Shown here in pieces: positions 18,508 to 29,246 of a DNA stretch of 64,000 nt; position 1 is the stretch's first letter; every line of letters starts with the position of its first letter. A program made the translations under genes and the position numbers. The notes under the pieces were generated by a model that worked only from the letters and a program-made list of their open reading frames with translations, was not told the DNA's origin and searched no databases. Source of the DNA: Rhynchopus euleeides (Eukaryota; Euglenozoa; Diplonemea; Diplonemida; Diplonemidae); assembly GCA_963210315.1 (NCBI GenBank), contig OY723257.1:1612001-1676000 (forward strand), given 5' to 3'.

Positions 18508-20810
18508 GGGGGGGGGGGCGATGGAGGAAAGCAAGCTTGTCGGGCTGAATTTTTAGAATGTTGCTGCGGGACAGGCGTCCGACACACACCCGCTGCCACT
18601 TCGCACAGGATCCAACTCAACACAGCCTTGAGTCACAAAGTGTGCGGTCAGCAAAGCGTCATCTTATGACCTTTGTTTTGGATGCCATCGAATCTGCCGC
18701 AGAAATTTTTGGGCAACCCGCGTATGCCCATCCCACCCCATACAAATAAAAACTACAGGTGCCGCACACACACATACACCACACACGCACACAAAAAAAG
18801 GTACACCAAAAAATATACAATCCCACCCGGGTGCACACCGTTCATACAACCTCTCCCGCTGCCACACCTCCCCACACCACCGCCCCCCGCCCCCCCTCCC
18901 CTGCGCACCTGCGCAGTTTAACCCCCTAGATACCCCCCCCCCCCCCCCCATTCCCGTTTTGCTTGATGGAGGCTTTATCAATACCCACCCACCCACCCTC
19001 CTATGCCCTCCGTTCCCTTCTGCTGCCGCGGCTGTGCTGTGTGATGCGCGTTGTTTGGTGTCTTGGGATGGAGGGGGGGGGGGGGATTTGGCAGCGCTGC
19101 GGTTGCGCGGGCACCGCACTGTGAGAGCGTCATGCAAGGATGATGCGTCTTTGCCAAATCCTTGTGAACCGCACACTCGGGGGCTTCGTCATTATGTGTG
19201 CCGGAGAAGTTGTGTTTTTTGGTGTATTTCTCCTGTGTTTTGTGGGAAAGAAAACGCCGTACTGGTATTTTCCGAATCCCGCGAAATAACGATGTCGCCC
19301 TCGCAGATGTGTGATATTTTTTTTGTTGTAGTGTAGAACGCACCGAGTCCACACGCCCGGTGTGATTTTCACTGCCACACAACCTGTGGCGCCTCGTTTT
19401 GTATTAGTGTAGAACCACAAACCACACGCACGCACACCAGTGGGAAGGGGCGCTTGCCAGAGGCAAGCCCCGTTTCCACATAAAGCCTGATCAAAAAAAA
19501 ACAGGGAAAACAAACAACACCAACACACACACATACACCACACAGAGCATCTTTCAATCTCTGGTCTCCACCCCCGCCCCTGTCCCGCATCCCACCCCAC
19601 CCCACCCATCCCAGCCCCTCCCATCCCGCCTTGTGTCAAGATGTCGGGTATACCGTCTTCGTCCCCCCCTTTCCCCTTTCCCCTTCCAGCTTTCCCGCCC
19701 TGTACATTCGTGCGATTTCCCTTTTGGGCCCCCTCTTGTTTTTTCCCACAGCAGTAAGAATCAGAGGGCGACATGTGTGCGTGTGCCACAGTGGGGGTAA
19801 CACCTCATGGAGGTGGTGGTGCTCGTGACAGCTGTGGACACACAGTAGCGATTGCATCAAGAACAGGGGGTGTTCGGTGTGCTCTCTGCCGGAAAGGAGT
19901 GTTTCACGTGTGATCGGTTCCGCCAAACGGGCATCTCCTGCCGTGTTTGTGTTTATTTTGTGTTTTGAGACTTTGTGCTCACAGCGCAGGGGATGCGCCC
20001 AGTGTAAAAATCCTTGCAGTACATCACCACCGCGGCATAAAAAAGAAGCGGCGCGATGGCAAGGTGTGATTCTCGCGATCGACGAAATAGCCCACCCACC
20101 ACCGACTCTCTTCTCTCCTCCATTTAGATTTGCACCTCATACAGCTCGTTGTAGCTCTTACCTGCCTCGACAGACTGTTGGCATGGCGTGGATGGGCACC
20201 CCATGCACAGGCTCTCCTCGGGGGGCACAAGCAAGCAAAAGGGGGGGGGTGGGGTGGGGACACAGTGCAGCTGACAGCTCTATTTTGCTGAGCTGTGTCT
20301 GCACGATTGCTCCAAGGCAAGGGTTCAAGCAACAAACGCTGTGCTGTGCAGATACCGGCCCTGGCATACACACAAGGTAGACTGGCGTACCGCCCCAAGA
20401 GGGGGTGTGACAAAAAATATTTTTTTTTCCCTTTGTGTTTTCGAGGTCCGCAAGGTCCCAAAAATCACTTTTTGGGCACATTTTTCAGAGGTCGCCAGAG
20501 GTCGCCACCCGGGAAATGCCATTTTTGGGGCTAAAAAACGGTTTTTCACCTTGCCCTGGTGAACTAGGTGGGGAAGGTGACGGTCAGACGCAAAATAAAT
20601 GGAGGACCCCAAAGGAGGGTCCGCATCAGGCAGAAATCAGCAGAACCTCGCTCCAGACCACATTCTGGGCCAGGACAGGGTCGGGAAGAGCATAAAACAC
20701 CAGAAAACCGGTCCAGGAGGTCTCTCTGGGGCTCAAATCCCCTGAAAAGGGGTCTGAACAGGTGGCGACCGAAGGGCGACCAATGGTGCCCACGGAGTTC
20801 CTTATCCCAA
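18508..20810. other. Intergenic, low-complexity; no gene seen
   Basis: Contains poly-C (18938-18951), poly-G (19075-19085), CA-rich stretches and many short frames without family features. Confidence 0.5.
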
Positions 20811-20836
20811 ACTTGGGACCCACCGAAAAATGGACC

Positions 20837-21385
20837 AGATGGTGGTCCCAAATTAGGGACCGACCGAGAAAGCGACCAGATGGTGGTCCCAAATTTGGGA
20901 CCGACCGATAAAGCGGCCAGATGGTGGTCCCAAATTTGGGACCGACCGATACAGCGACCAGATGGCGGTCCCAAATTTGGGACCGACCGATAAAGCGACC
21001 AGATGGTGGTCCCAAATTTGGGACCGACCAAAAAAGCGACCAGATGGCGGTCCCAAATGTGGGACCGACCGATAAAGCGGCCAGATGGTGGTCCCAAATT
21101 TGGGACCGACCGATAAAGCGACCAGATGGCGGTCCCAAATTTGGGACCGACCAACAAAGCGACCAGATGGTGGTCCCAAATTTGGGACCGACCGATAAAG
21201 CGACCAGATGGCGGTCCCAAATTTGGGACCGACCAACAAAGCGACTAGATGGTGGTCCCAAATTTGGGACCGCCATCTGGTCAATTTTTCGGTCGGTCCC
21301 AAATTTGGGACCACCATCTGGTCGCTTTATCGGTCGGTCCCACATTCGGGACCGCCATCTGGTCGCTTTATTGGTCGGTGAACAT
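20837..21385. repeat. 41-bp satellite with central palindrome and an internal orientation switch
   Basis: About ten direct units of 41 bp (starts at 20837, 20878, 20919 and so on), each centred on the 18-bp perfect palindrome GGTCCCAAATTTGGGACC, followed by GACCGATAAAGCGACCAGAT. Near 21260 the array turns round and about three inverted units follow to 21385. Alternate units differ at one base (GGTGG or GGCGG). As 41 is not a multiple of three, long frames run through the array in several phases; they are artefacts of the repeat. Confidence 0.9.
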
Positions 21386-21664
21386 CCTTCAGGATTTGGA
21401 AGGCACGTCTCACACCGGTTGGTGCTGTGTCGCATTCCAGGGGATAGTCCTTCACTTGGGTACGATTCGGCGCGACTGAGTCATCAAGCTTCATCCACCT
21501 GTCTCTCATGGTGGCGTTGGATTTTCGCACGCTGCGCCGCATGTTCACCCGGCTGAACTCAAAAGCCCAAAGTCTACTAAAGATAGTCTGGCCTCTCCAG
21601 AACATGTGATGGGAAAATGTTGAGGTCGGGCCATGCCAGCCCTGGCACGAGATCACTGCTCGTA

Positions 21665-22007
21665 CCTGGGACCCCCCGTGTATAAGTCCCCCAGAGGGGA
21701 CTTAAGCACAGGTGGACCTAAACACGGGAGTGGGCTGGTCTGGAGGGTCATCAGGTGGCCGCTAGGCCACCTGGTGCCCTCCAGGTGCTGTCAGAGTCGA
21801 AAAGTGGGGTGCCAAAAGTCCATCCGGACCGGAATCACCCCCATACGACGGAAGCGGAAGAGGTCTTCTTGGTCTCCACCGTGCCACCCCCGTGTTTAAG
21901 CCCCCCCCTGGCCGAAAGTCCGCCCCCCCCCCCCCCCCCCCGTGTTTAAGTCCCCCCTGGCCGAAAGTCGCCTCCAGGGGGGGGACTTAAACACGGGGGG
22001 TCCCAGG
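21665..22007. mobile_element. Element K: 343-bp TA inverted-repeat element
   Basis: The termini begin CCTGGGACCCCCCGTGTATA and are inverted at the right end with one mismatch over about 27 bp. TA flanks both sides (21663-21664, 22008-22009). A diverged internal copy of the GTGTTTAAG...CCCCC motif is present near 21892 and 21942. No coding frame. Confidence 0.7.
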
Positions 22008-22184
22008 TACCCCCGAAAATTCACATTGTGTCTACAGTGTGGGGCCCGAAAATCGAGTTTTCGGTGTTGCTTTTCCACATTTGGGGTTCCCAACTTCAGG
22101 ACAGTCGCGCAATTACCTCAAAAGTGGCCGAGAAACCCAGGAATTTCTTTTTTTGATTTTTGATGATAAAATCTGGAAAATTCT

Positions 22185-22570
22185 GAGAAATTCTGTCAGA
22201 ATTCTGGAAAATCTGTGGGGGGGACCTTTTCAAAATTTTTTTTTGGGGTGGGCCTATTTTGGACATTTGGACCCATTTTCAAAGGAATTTTTGAATTTTG
22301 AGCCCATTTTGAGCCCTAAAATGGCTCATCGAAATATTTCTGCAAAAATCCGGGCCAGAATGCCAAAATCTGAAAAATCTGAGAAAATCTGGAAAATTCT
22401 GAGAATTCTGTCGGAATTCTGGAAAATCTGAGAAATCTGGAAAATTCTGAGAAATTCTGTGGGGGGACCTTTTCGAAAATTTTTTTTTGGGGTGGGCCTA
22501 TTTTGGACATTTGGGTCCGTTTTCAAAGGAATTTATGAATTTTGAGCCCATTCGTTGCCCTAAAATGGGA
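22185..22570. repeat. Two diverged tandem copies of a 240-bp repeat
   Basis: AATTCTG/GAAAATCTG-rich blocks followed by a G-run, AATTTTTTTTTGGGGTGGGC and CATTTTCAAAGGAATTT occur at 22190-22325 and 22390-22570. A related segment occurs at 29060-29150. Confidence 0.7.
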
Positions 22571-23757
22571 CCGCGAATATCTAGCTCCTGCTGAGGACCT
22601 GGGTACATGGCCAAATCAGCCAGAAATCTCAGGTTTTCGTATTGCAATTTGGGTTCGCGTGCTGGTATCGCAGCCTGGCCCCGAGGGTCCATACCGTGAG
22701 TAACCGGACCCGCTATCCTACACTCGTTTTTTCCTAGGTTTTCGTCAGCTGATTGAGGGTGTGATATGAGGGTTCTATCCAACAAGGATATCAAGGCGGC
22801 ACTTCAAAGTCCTGCCAAGGATAGCGCCACGTGGGTGTGTGCTTCTGATGTATGTTATGTCATCATGTGAAACCCTCCCCAGCGTGTGCCAACAATCCCT
22901 GACACGCTCACGAAAAGCATGACACGGAGAAAGCAGGTGCCGAAACAACCTGCCGAGCACACGGGTGGTGCCACGTTGATCCACGCAGCGATCTCCCGTG
23001 ACAGGAAGCCTTGTCGCCACGGCAGAGTGCCGCAGACTGTGGGAGAGGTGTCGCCAGTCCTTGAGGTTGCAGTGTAAACCCGTGCCTTGTTCACCCTGTT
23101 GTTCACCCCTGTGAGGTTGATCCCATATCGTTGCCTGCTTTGGGGCCTGAAGGACATAGGGGTCCAACCGGCACTTGAGCATCGCAAGGCCTGAGCGGCT
23201 GTGTGGCAGGTTTTCATTGAAGGGCCAAACCCCCCCTTTTCTGGGTGAAAAGTGTTGTGCGTCGTTCAGTATCTTGCGCGAATTGCTTTCGACACCACCA
23301 TCAAACCACCGCAAAAGAACAACCCATCTTCTGGAGTGTGATCTCTGGTGGCGGGGTGGGATGGGTGAGTGGGGTGTGACGGTGCAACGACAGTCGAACT
23401 TCTTCGAACACAGAACACCCCACCAACCTGCCGGGCGTGTGAAGTGTTCGCAAGGATCCGCACGGTGAAAAGTTTCCTGAGTTGGCTACGCCGAACTTAC
23501 AAAATGGCAAGGTGTGAGTGTCGCTTGTTACGACCCACTGGCTGGACGAGTTCTCTTTTTGGGACAAGACCACACACAACAAGAAGGTTGTCACAGGGGG
23601 TCTTCGCTGGTCGTTATTCTTCGTCAATCTTCGTCAGTTTTCACTATTTCAACAGCAAATACACCAAGATGCACTGACGACCATCCGGTAGCGAAGACCC
23701 CCACAGTGAAAAAGATAGTTGGCAGCGCTTTGGGTGACAAACACAATCTACCTTGCC
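22571..23757. other. Intergenic, no gene supported
   Basis: About 93 bp at 23408-23500 (from ACAGAACACCCCACC to CGAACTTACAAAA) recurs almost unchanged at 28367-28459 in the same orientation. Confidence 0.5.
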
Positions 23758-24268
23758 TGGGGTAATCAGGCTGGGGAAAAAAACAACAAATCACAACAAA
23801 TCACACCCGATCACAACAGATCACAACAAATCACAAGGCAAATGTTGTGATTTGTTGTGATTTTTTGCGATTTGTTGCGGCCAGTTGTGATTTGTTGTGA
23901 CTAGGTGTGACGTGGTGTGATTTGTTGTGACCAGTTGTGACGACTTGTGACCCTTTTGTGATGAGTTGTGATGAGGTGTGATCTGTTGTGATCTGTTGTG
24001 ATCGCGATCCAAAATTTTAAATTTTTGAAATTTTGGATCGCGATCACAACAGATCACAACAGATCACACCTCATCACAACTCATCACAACTCATCACAAA
24101 AGGGTCACAAGTCGTCACAACTGGTCGCAACAAATCACAACTGGCCACAACAAATCGCAACAAATCGCAACAAATCACAACAAATCACAACATTTGGCGT
24201 TGTGATTTGTTGTGATCGGGTGTGATTCGTTGTGATTTGTTGTTTTTTCCCCCAGCCTGATTACCCCA
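23758..24268. mobile_element. Element L: 511-bp foldback flanked by TTGCC
   Basis: The ends TGGGGTAATCAGGCTGGGG and CCCCAGCCTGATTACCCCA are inverted, and nearly the whole element is a palindrome. The arms consist of repeated TCACAACAAATCACAAC on one side and its complement on the other. The centre (about 24000-24045) is GATCGCGATCCAAAATTTTA mirrored. A 5-bp direct repeat TTGCC flanks it (23753-23757 and 24269-24273), so it belongs to a different target class from the TA elements. No coding capacity. Confidence 0.8.
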
Positions 24269-25675
24269 TTGCCTTGTTGTTATGACTGTGCGCACATTCA
24301 CACCAACCTTCATCAGCCAAACCACGTGAGGTTTGTTCATCCGGGTTTGGCGCACACACAACGACTTGTCTTTGAAACGTCCAATGCAACACTCACAGCA
24401 TCGAGGCCAAGTGTTTCTCGTAGTATTTTTCGGTTTTGCTCTGAGTGAGCGGATATAACTGGTGAAAATGGGTACAGTGGCTGAATCTGGAGGTTGGGTG
24501 CGGGTTGTGTGTTCCGCATCATCCCTACAAATCAAACCAAGCCGATTGACACCGAACATTTTGTCTGACCTGCACCCATTGTTTCCTGCCTGCCTGCCTG
24601 TGTTGTGCTGCACCTGTGCCTCCCTGTTCTGTATTTTGTACCCTCAGCGGGTTCACGATACAGGGCAGTCCACTCCCCCAAAAATCACGGTCTTGACGCC
24701 CATTCCATCCACTTTCAGTGGATGTGTTTGGTATTTCCGAATGGAATTTTCCAGCGTCAAGATTACAAGAACAGGGTCAGTCACTTCTACCGTAGCTGCG
24801 ATGCCGGTAGTTGTGCAGAAATGATTTTTTCGACGGACGCGACGCCTCCCCAGCTTGCCTGTGTCTGTGTTGCCATAGCCATGTGACAGATATTCACATA
24901 ACGAATGTACTGTCACACCGCAAGGGGCTTTGGACAACGTTAAACAACAGTACACTTGCAGGTTTGGGTCAAAAATTCCAATTTCCGCTGGTCACGGGCC
25001 CCTTTCAAAACATTGACCACCTTTCGAGAATTTAGTTCTGCACCATGGATTCGAGGGACTGCGATGATTCGGAACCGAGGATGAAGACTACTGGGAAGGA
25101 ACTGTGTGCTCTCTTGAAGCACTGGAATCGGCGAACTTGGACGGAACCTAAGCGCGACAGGTGAAGGGGCATCCCGAACAAAGGCATACAAAGTGGCTCT
25201 GGAGATATTGTTGCATCTGCGACACCCTGTCTTACATCCCGCCTGGGCTCTGATCTTCACCTATAGCAATGACTAAATCCCTATCATGGGTACATGAAGC
25301 TTTTGTAGGTACATTTAAACTTGCGAACCTCTCAACGACCTGTTAATCGCCTTGTACCGAAATCTGACCCTGGGCTTCGGCCCTCACGGCATTCAGCGGG
25401 TGACCCGATGCCGGTGTGGATGGAGAAGTGCACAGTTCTGAAACAGTGTGTCGACGAATCCGAGGAATCCAATCAGAGTAGTCCCGAGATGAAGTGGTGC
25501 AAGAACTCAAAAACTGTTTGCCTTTGGTCAAGGCCCCCTTTCCAAAAATTTGACCCGCGCAGTGGTGGCCAGTCCTGAGATCCAACAGTAGCATAAGCAC
25601 AATAACCCTGTACATAGCCTGTGTATGACTACCCTGTCATACCAGGCTGCTGCTAGTTGGCCACAAGCCCCACTG
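24269..25675. other. Intergenic, no gene supported
   Basis: Only short frames without family features are present on either strand. Confidence 0.45.
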
Positions 25676-25862
25676 GCAGAATTCTCAGAACTCTCCCAGA
25701 ATTCTCCCAGAATTCTCCCAGAATTCTCAGAATTCTCCCAGAATTCTCCCAGAATTCTGCAGAATTCTGTCAGAATTCTCAGAATCTGCAGAATTCTACA
25801 GAATTTCTCAGATTCTGCAGAATTTAAAAATCTGGAAATTCTGGGCATTTTTCTGTCAGAAT
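25676..25862. repeat. AGAATTCT palindrome array
   Basis: More than a dozen copies of the palindrome AGAATTCT or close variants, spaced by CCC, CA or TGC. The same word type is scattered in the repeat at 22185-22460. Confidence 0.85.
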
Positions 25863-26540
25863 TCTGCGAAACCATGTTTGAAGCCAATATTTTTTGTCAC
25901 AGTAGCTTAGCTGAAAAGTTGGGTGAGTCGTCCACCCTACACAAGGGTATATCCACCACCACCTAGCACCCCCCCCCCCCCCCCTCTCTCCTCCCTCCCC
26001 CGCCACCTCCCACCACCCCACCACCGCAACCCCTTTGGATGAAGGGATGTTTTCGCGTTTGCGACTGTTACTCCTTTCTAGTAGATCTAGTAGATCAGAT
26101 CGTTCTGCCCGCGCCCGTCGCAACCCCGTCCCCTGCACCCCCCCCCCCTCCTCTAGAGAACGTTGTTTTCATTTGCATTGGGGGGAGGGGGGTGGGGTGG
26201 GGTGGGGTGGGGTGGCGGAGCCTCCGCTTGAGAAACCCAGAACAGCTAGGGAAAACCTGTGAGATCCCCCTCACAACTGAATAGGTGGTTGACACCCCCG
26301 TGCAACCGCACGCATCACATATCATATATAAAGGGGGCTTCGCTCAGAAATCCAGAAAAGTGAGGGAAACAGCAACCCGCCTCACAACACTGGGCTGCAA
26401 AGTGGCACAGTTTGGCACACAGTGTGGCACAGAGCGAAGGCCCCCAATAACCGATACCCTGCTCCCACGCACCCACCCTACCCCAACCTCCAGCTCCACC
26501 TCCACCTCCTCCCTCGTCACGAGTGAAGGGGGGGGGGGGG
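25863..26540. other. Intergenic, no gene seen
   Basis: Contains poly-C/poly-G runs (25970-25984, 26527-26540) and a GGGGT run near 26195-26215. Confidence 0.45.
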
Positions 26541-28079
26541 TAGGGCGGGTCGAAAGCCTGTCCCAAAATGGGGTTTTTCGACATAGCAGCCGCGGCCCTC
26601 TATTTGACCTTCTGACCCCCCAGAACCCACCATACCCCGGTTTTTGGGCCCTAGGAGTCCGATTTTCGGGCTCCCGAGCCCCGGAAAGTCGATTTTTGAT
26701 GATGTCAAAATTTTGTTCCCTATACTGCACCTCAGGGTCACGCACGGGTTCGCCAGTCCACTATCAGCCCATGTGCAGGCCCACTTTCTCGACCTCCTCC
26801 ACCCCTTCCTCCCCTGCGTCCTCAAGACCCTCCATAGGTGCCAATCCTGCATCTTTCGACCCTCTTCCCACTCCAGCGTCGCACCAAACTGTTGAATGCG
26901 GGCAGCCACCATCTCCTTCTCTGTATACACTGCCAGATCATGCAAAGATGCATACTGATGCAGAGTGGGAACCGTCATCAACTTGCACAGTGTGCGGTGC
27001 TTGGCTGCAAGGGACAGGCGGCACAACTGGCCACTGCTCCGACACTGAGATGCTGGTCTGGCCAACGAACTCTTTGTAAGTTGAAAGGTCTCCTCTGTCG
27101 GGAGGGGGGTTTGCGAACCAACCCTCACGACTTGCTCATGGCTTGCTGAGCAGGGCGTGCAATGACTTTCTGATTATTCAGGACGTGCATTCGAAGCCCG
27201 CGCACTTCTTCTGTGAAATGGTTGTTGCGAGAGTTGCACTGTGTGATTCCTTGATCCCCTTCCTCGCCTCAGCGTACGGAGGACGCTTGAATGTCCCGAG
27301 CATATCCTTCGCAGCGTCTTTAGCCAGTTCCGCGCACTCGTCATTTACATAAGGCGCGTGCAGCATAAATACCCGGACACTGTTCTGAGACCAGGTCCCA
27401 CAGGACCCTGGTCTTGAGCGCCAGAAGAGAACCTTGATGATAAGCTCGGGCTCTGCGTTGCAGCTGGGTACTCGCTGCGCTCTTCCACCTCCCTTGACTG
27501 TCTGCATCCACAGGAGAAATGCTTCGCAGATAACGGCAGCAGTGGCAAGTGTTTAGTCGGGACAGTTTACCTGCCTTGCATTCTAAGAGAGCATTCTCAT
27601 GAGGGCATCAACACTAATGCATCACTGTCGGCTATGATGACATCCTCCCTGTTCCTGGCAGCTCCGAGTTCAATAGCAGGCCACCCAACGACTGTGTCAG
27701 ATGGCAGTATTCGATGGCATCTTCTCACTGTCCGAATCGTTGGGATACGACGTTGTTTGTGGCGTGGATGAGCGGTTGCATCAGAAAATCACAGCCGCAG
27801 GATGGTGTGCGCTCGGACGTCCCAGGATGAGAGTGTTTTACTATCTGCCCGTGGCAGGCGTCCGTGCCATGACCCGGAGGTGCAGTATAGGGAACGGAAA
27901 AATTGACATCATCAAAAATCGACTTTCCGGGGCTCGGGAGCCCGAAAATCGGACTCCTAGGGCCCAAAAACCGGGGTATGGTGGGTTCTGGGGGGTCAGA
28001 AGGTCAAATAGAGGGCCGCGGCTGCTATGTCGAAAAACACCATTTTGGGACAAAAAAACGGGGCTTTCGACCCCCCCTA
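26541..28079. mobile_element. Element H: 1.54-kb relative of element F with about 210-bp inverted repeats
   Basis: The left end is TAGGGCGGGTCGAAAGCC; the right end is the reverse complement of TAGGGGGGGTCGAAAGCCCC. The repeats (26541-26752 and 27868-28079) share long blocks such as GACATAGCAGCCGCGGCCC and GGCTCCCGAGCCCCGGAAAG. The left flank is a G run and the right flank a C run. Length and ends parallel element F. The interior differs from F and holds small minus-strand frames. Confidence 0.78.
27178..27507 (-). CDS. Possible cargo frame of element H, 109 aa, unknown function
   Basis: The central part (NSVRVFMLHAPYVNDECAEL, then AKDAAKDMLGTFKRPPYAEA) looks like a helical protein segment rather than repeat noise. 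A second frame with similar character lies just downstream on the same strand (about 27128-26790: LHQYASLHDLAVYTEKEMVA and further). They could be exons of one gene, but I could not fix a convincing splice pair. No family recognised. Confidence 0.25.
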   Translation of the reverse strand: MQTVKGGGRAQRVPSCNAEPELIIKVLFWRSRPGSCGTWSQNSVRVFMLHAPYVNDECAELAKDAAKDMLGTFKRPPYAEARKGIKESHSATLATTISQKKCAGFECTS

Positions 28080-28133
28080 CCCCCCCCCCCTCTCCCTCGC
28101 CCCTTTCCACCCCATAAATGATACCCAACACCT
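28079..28133. repeat. Dispersed 55-bp sequence, second copy at 35629-35683
   Basis: A C-run followed by TCTCCCTCGCCCCTTTC and ACCCCATAAATGATACCCAA occurs in both places with one or two differences. Here it starts at the right end of element H; at 35629 there is no H element. Confidence 0.8.
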
Positions 28134-29246
28134 CTTTTTTCGCGCGTCGCGCGCGTCCGACGCACGAAAAAAAAGGCCTTCGCGCGAAGGAAAACTATGT
28201 TGTACGCGCGTAAAAAAAAGACGAAAAATCGCTCCGCGCGTAAAGAAAGTATGGAGGGCTGGCCCGAAAAAAAACGCGCTTTTTTTTACGCGCGTCGAGA
28301 AAGTATGCTTGTCACTGACGAAAAACTAATGCAACCGAGTGACTCTCAAGAGAGAAGGTAGCAACGCAGAACACCCCACCAGCCTGCCGGGCGTGTGAAG
28401 TGTTCGCAAGGATCCGCACGGTGAAAAGTTTCCTGAGTTGGCTACGCCGAACTTACAAAAAAAATATGATCCCGGGAAGCGTTGTGCTCAAACATGCAAC
28501 TAACAAAAAAAAGGAGTGAGGGCTTCACAGCTTCACCCTGTGTCACGTTGCAACCGGTTTTTGTTGTGAATCCTACCCGTCGGTGGTTACCTCCATGGAG
28601 GGGGAGGGACCCCCGGGTGTGAGGCACTTGAGCCATCCAGGTGGGGTGGGCAGCGAGCCTGGGGGAGGGGGGAGGGGAGGGGGGCTTTGTGAGGCACACA
28701 GACAGATCGCCTTTTCTTCTTCTCACTCACGGGGTTGCCCGATGACGCTGTGCAGGCTCGACTGCAGCGCATGGCAAATGAACCTGTGCCAGGGCCTAAC
28801 CCCCTTCGTTTGCTTGTTTGTTAGAGTGTGCGCGTGCCGTGGCAGCTTATAACTCTACGAAGAGAAAAAGGTTCCAGGGTGATGGTGCCCTGGGGGTCGC
28901 GGGGGGGGGGGGGGGGGGTCTACTGCACGGTGGGGTACGACAACCATGAGGGTAACCCTTTTAGGGAGTCAAATCGGCCTTGCGAAATTTAGGGACCCTG
29001 GGTACCGAATTTCGGTACCCCCCACCCCCAAAAAGTGGTAGACCACGGCGCCAAGGGGGGGACCCTTTCGAATTTTTTTTGGGGGGTCCATTTTGGACGT
29101 TTTTGGACATTTGAACCCGATTTCCACGGTTTTTTTTGTATTTGAAGCCTTTCGTTCTGAATGCCCAGTGAGCCCAGCCCCCATGAGACAGGGGCGTGAA
29201 GCCCCTTCCCCAGGTCCCTCCACTCCCCTGGACGGACCTGAGCTCC
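28134..29246. other. Intergenic: CGCG-rich block, duplicated 93-bp segment, G-run
   Basis: 28135-28320 is rich in ACGCGCGT and AAAAAAA alternations. 28367-28459 duplicates 23408-23500. A G-run lies at 28900-28918. 29060-29150 resembles the repeat at 22215-22325. No gene is seen. Confidence 0.5.

Noticed and set aside
20315-20350. Possible tRNA T-arm (GGGTTCAAGC)
   Set aside because: No acceptor stem, D-arm or anticodon arm can be paired around it.
20564-21556. Long repetitive proteins (over 200 residues) over the 41-bp array
   Set aside because: The 41-bp unit has no stop in several phases, so long frames appear on both strands. There is no codon bias or start context.
23758-24268. CRISPR-like array of TCACAACAAA repeats
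   Set aside because: No regular repeat-spacer structure; the element is a eukaryotic foldback with inverted arms.
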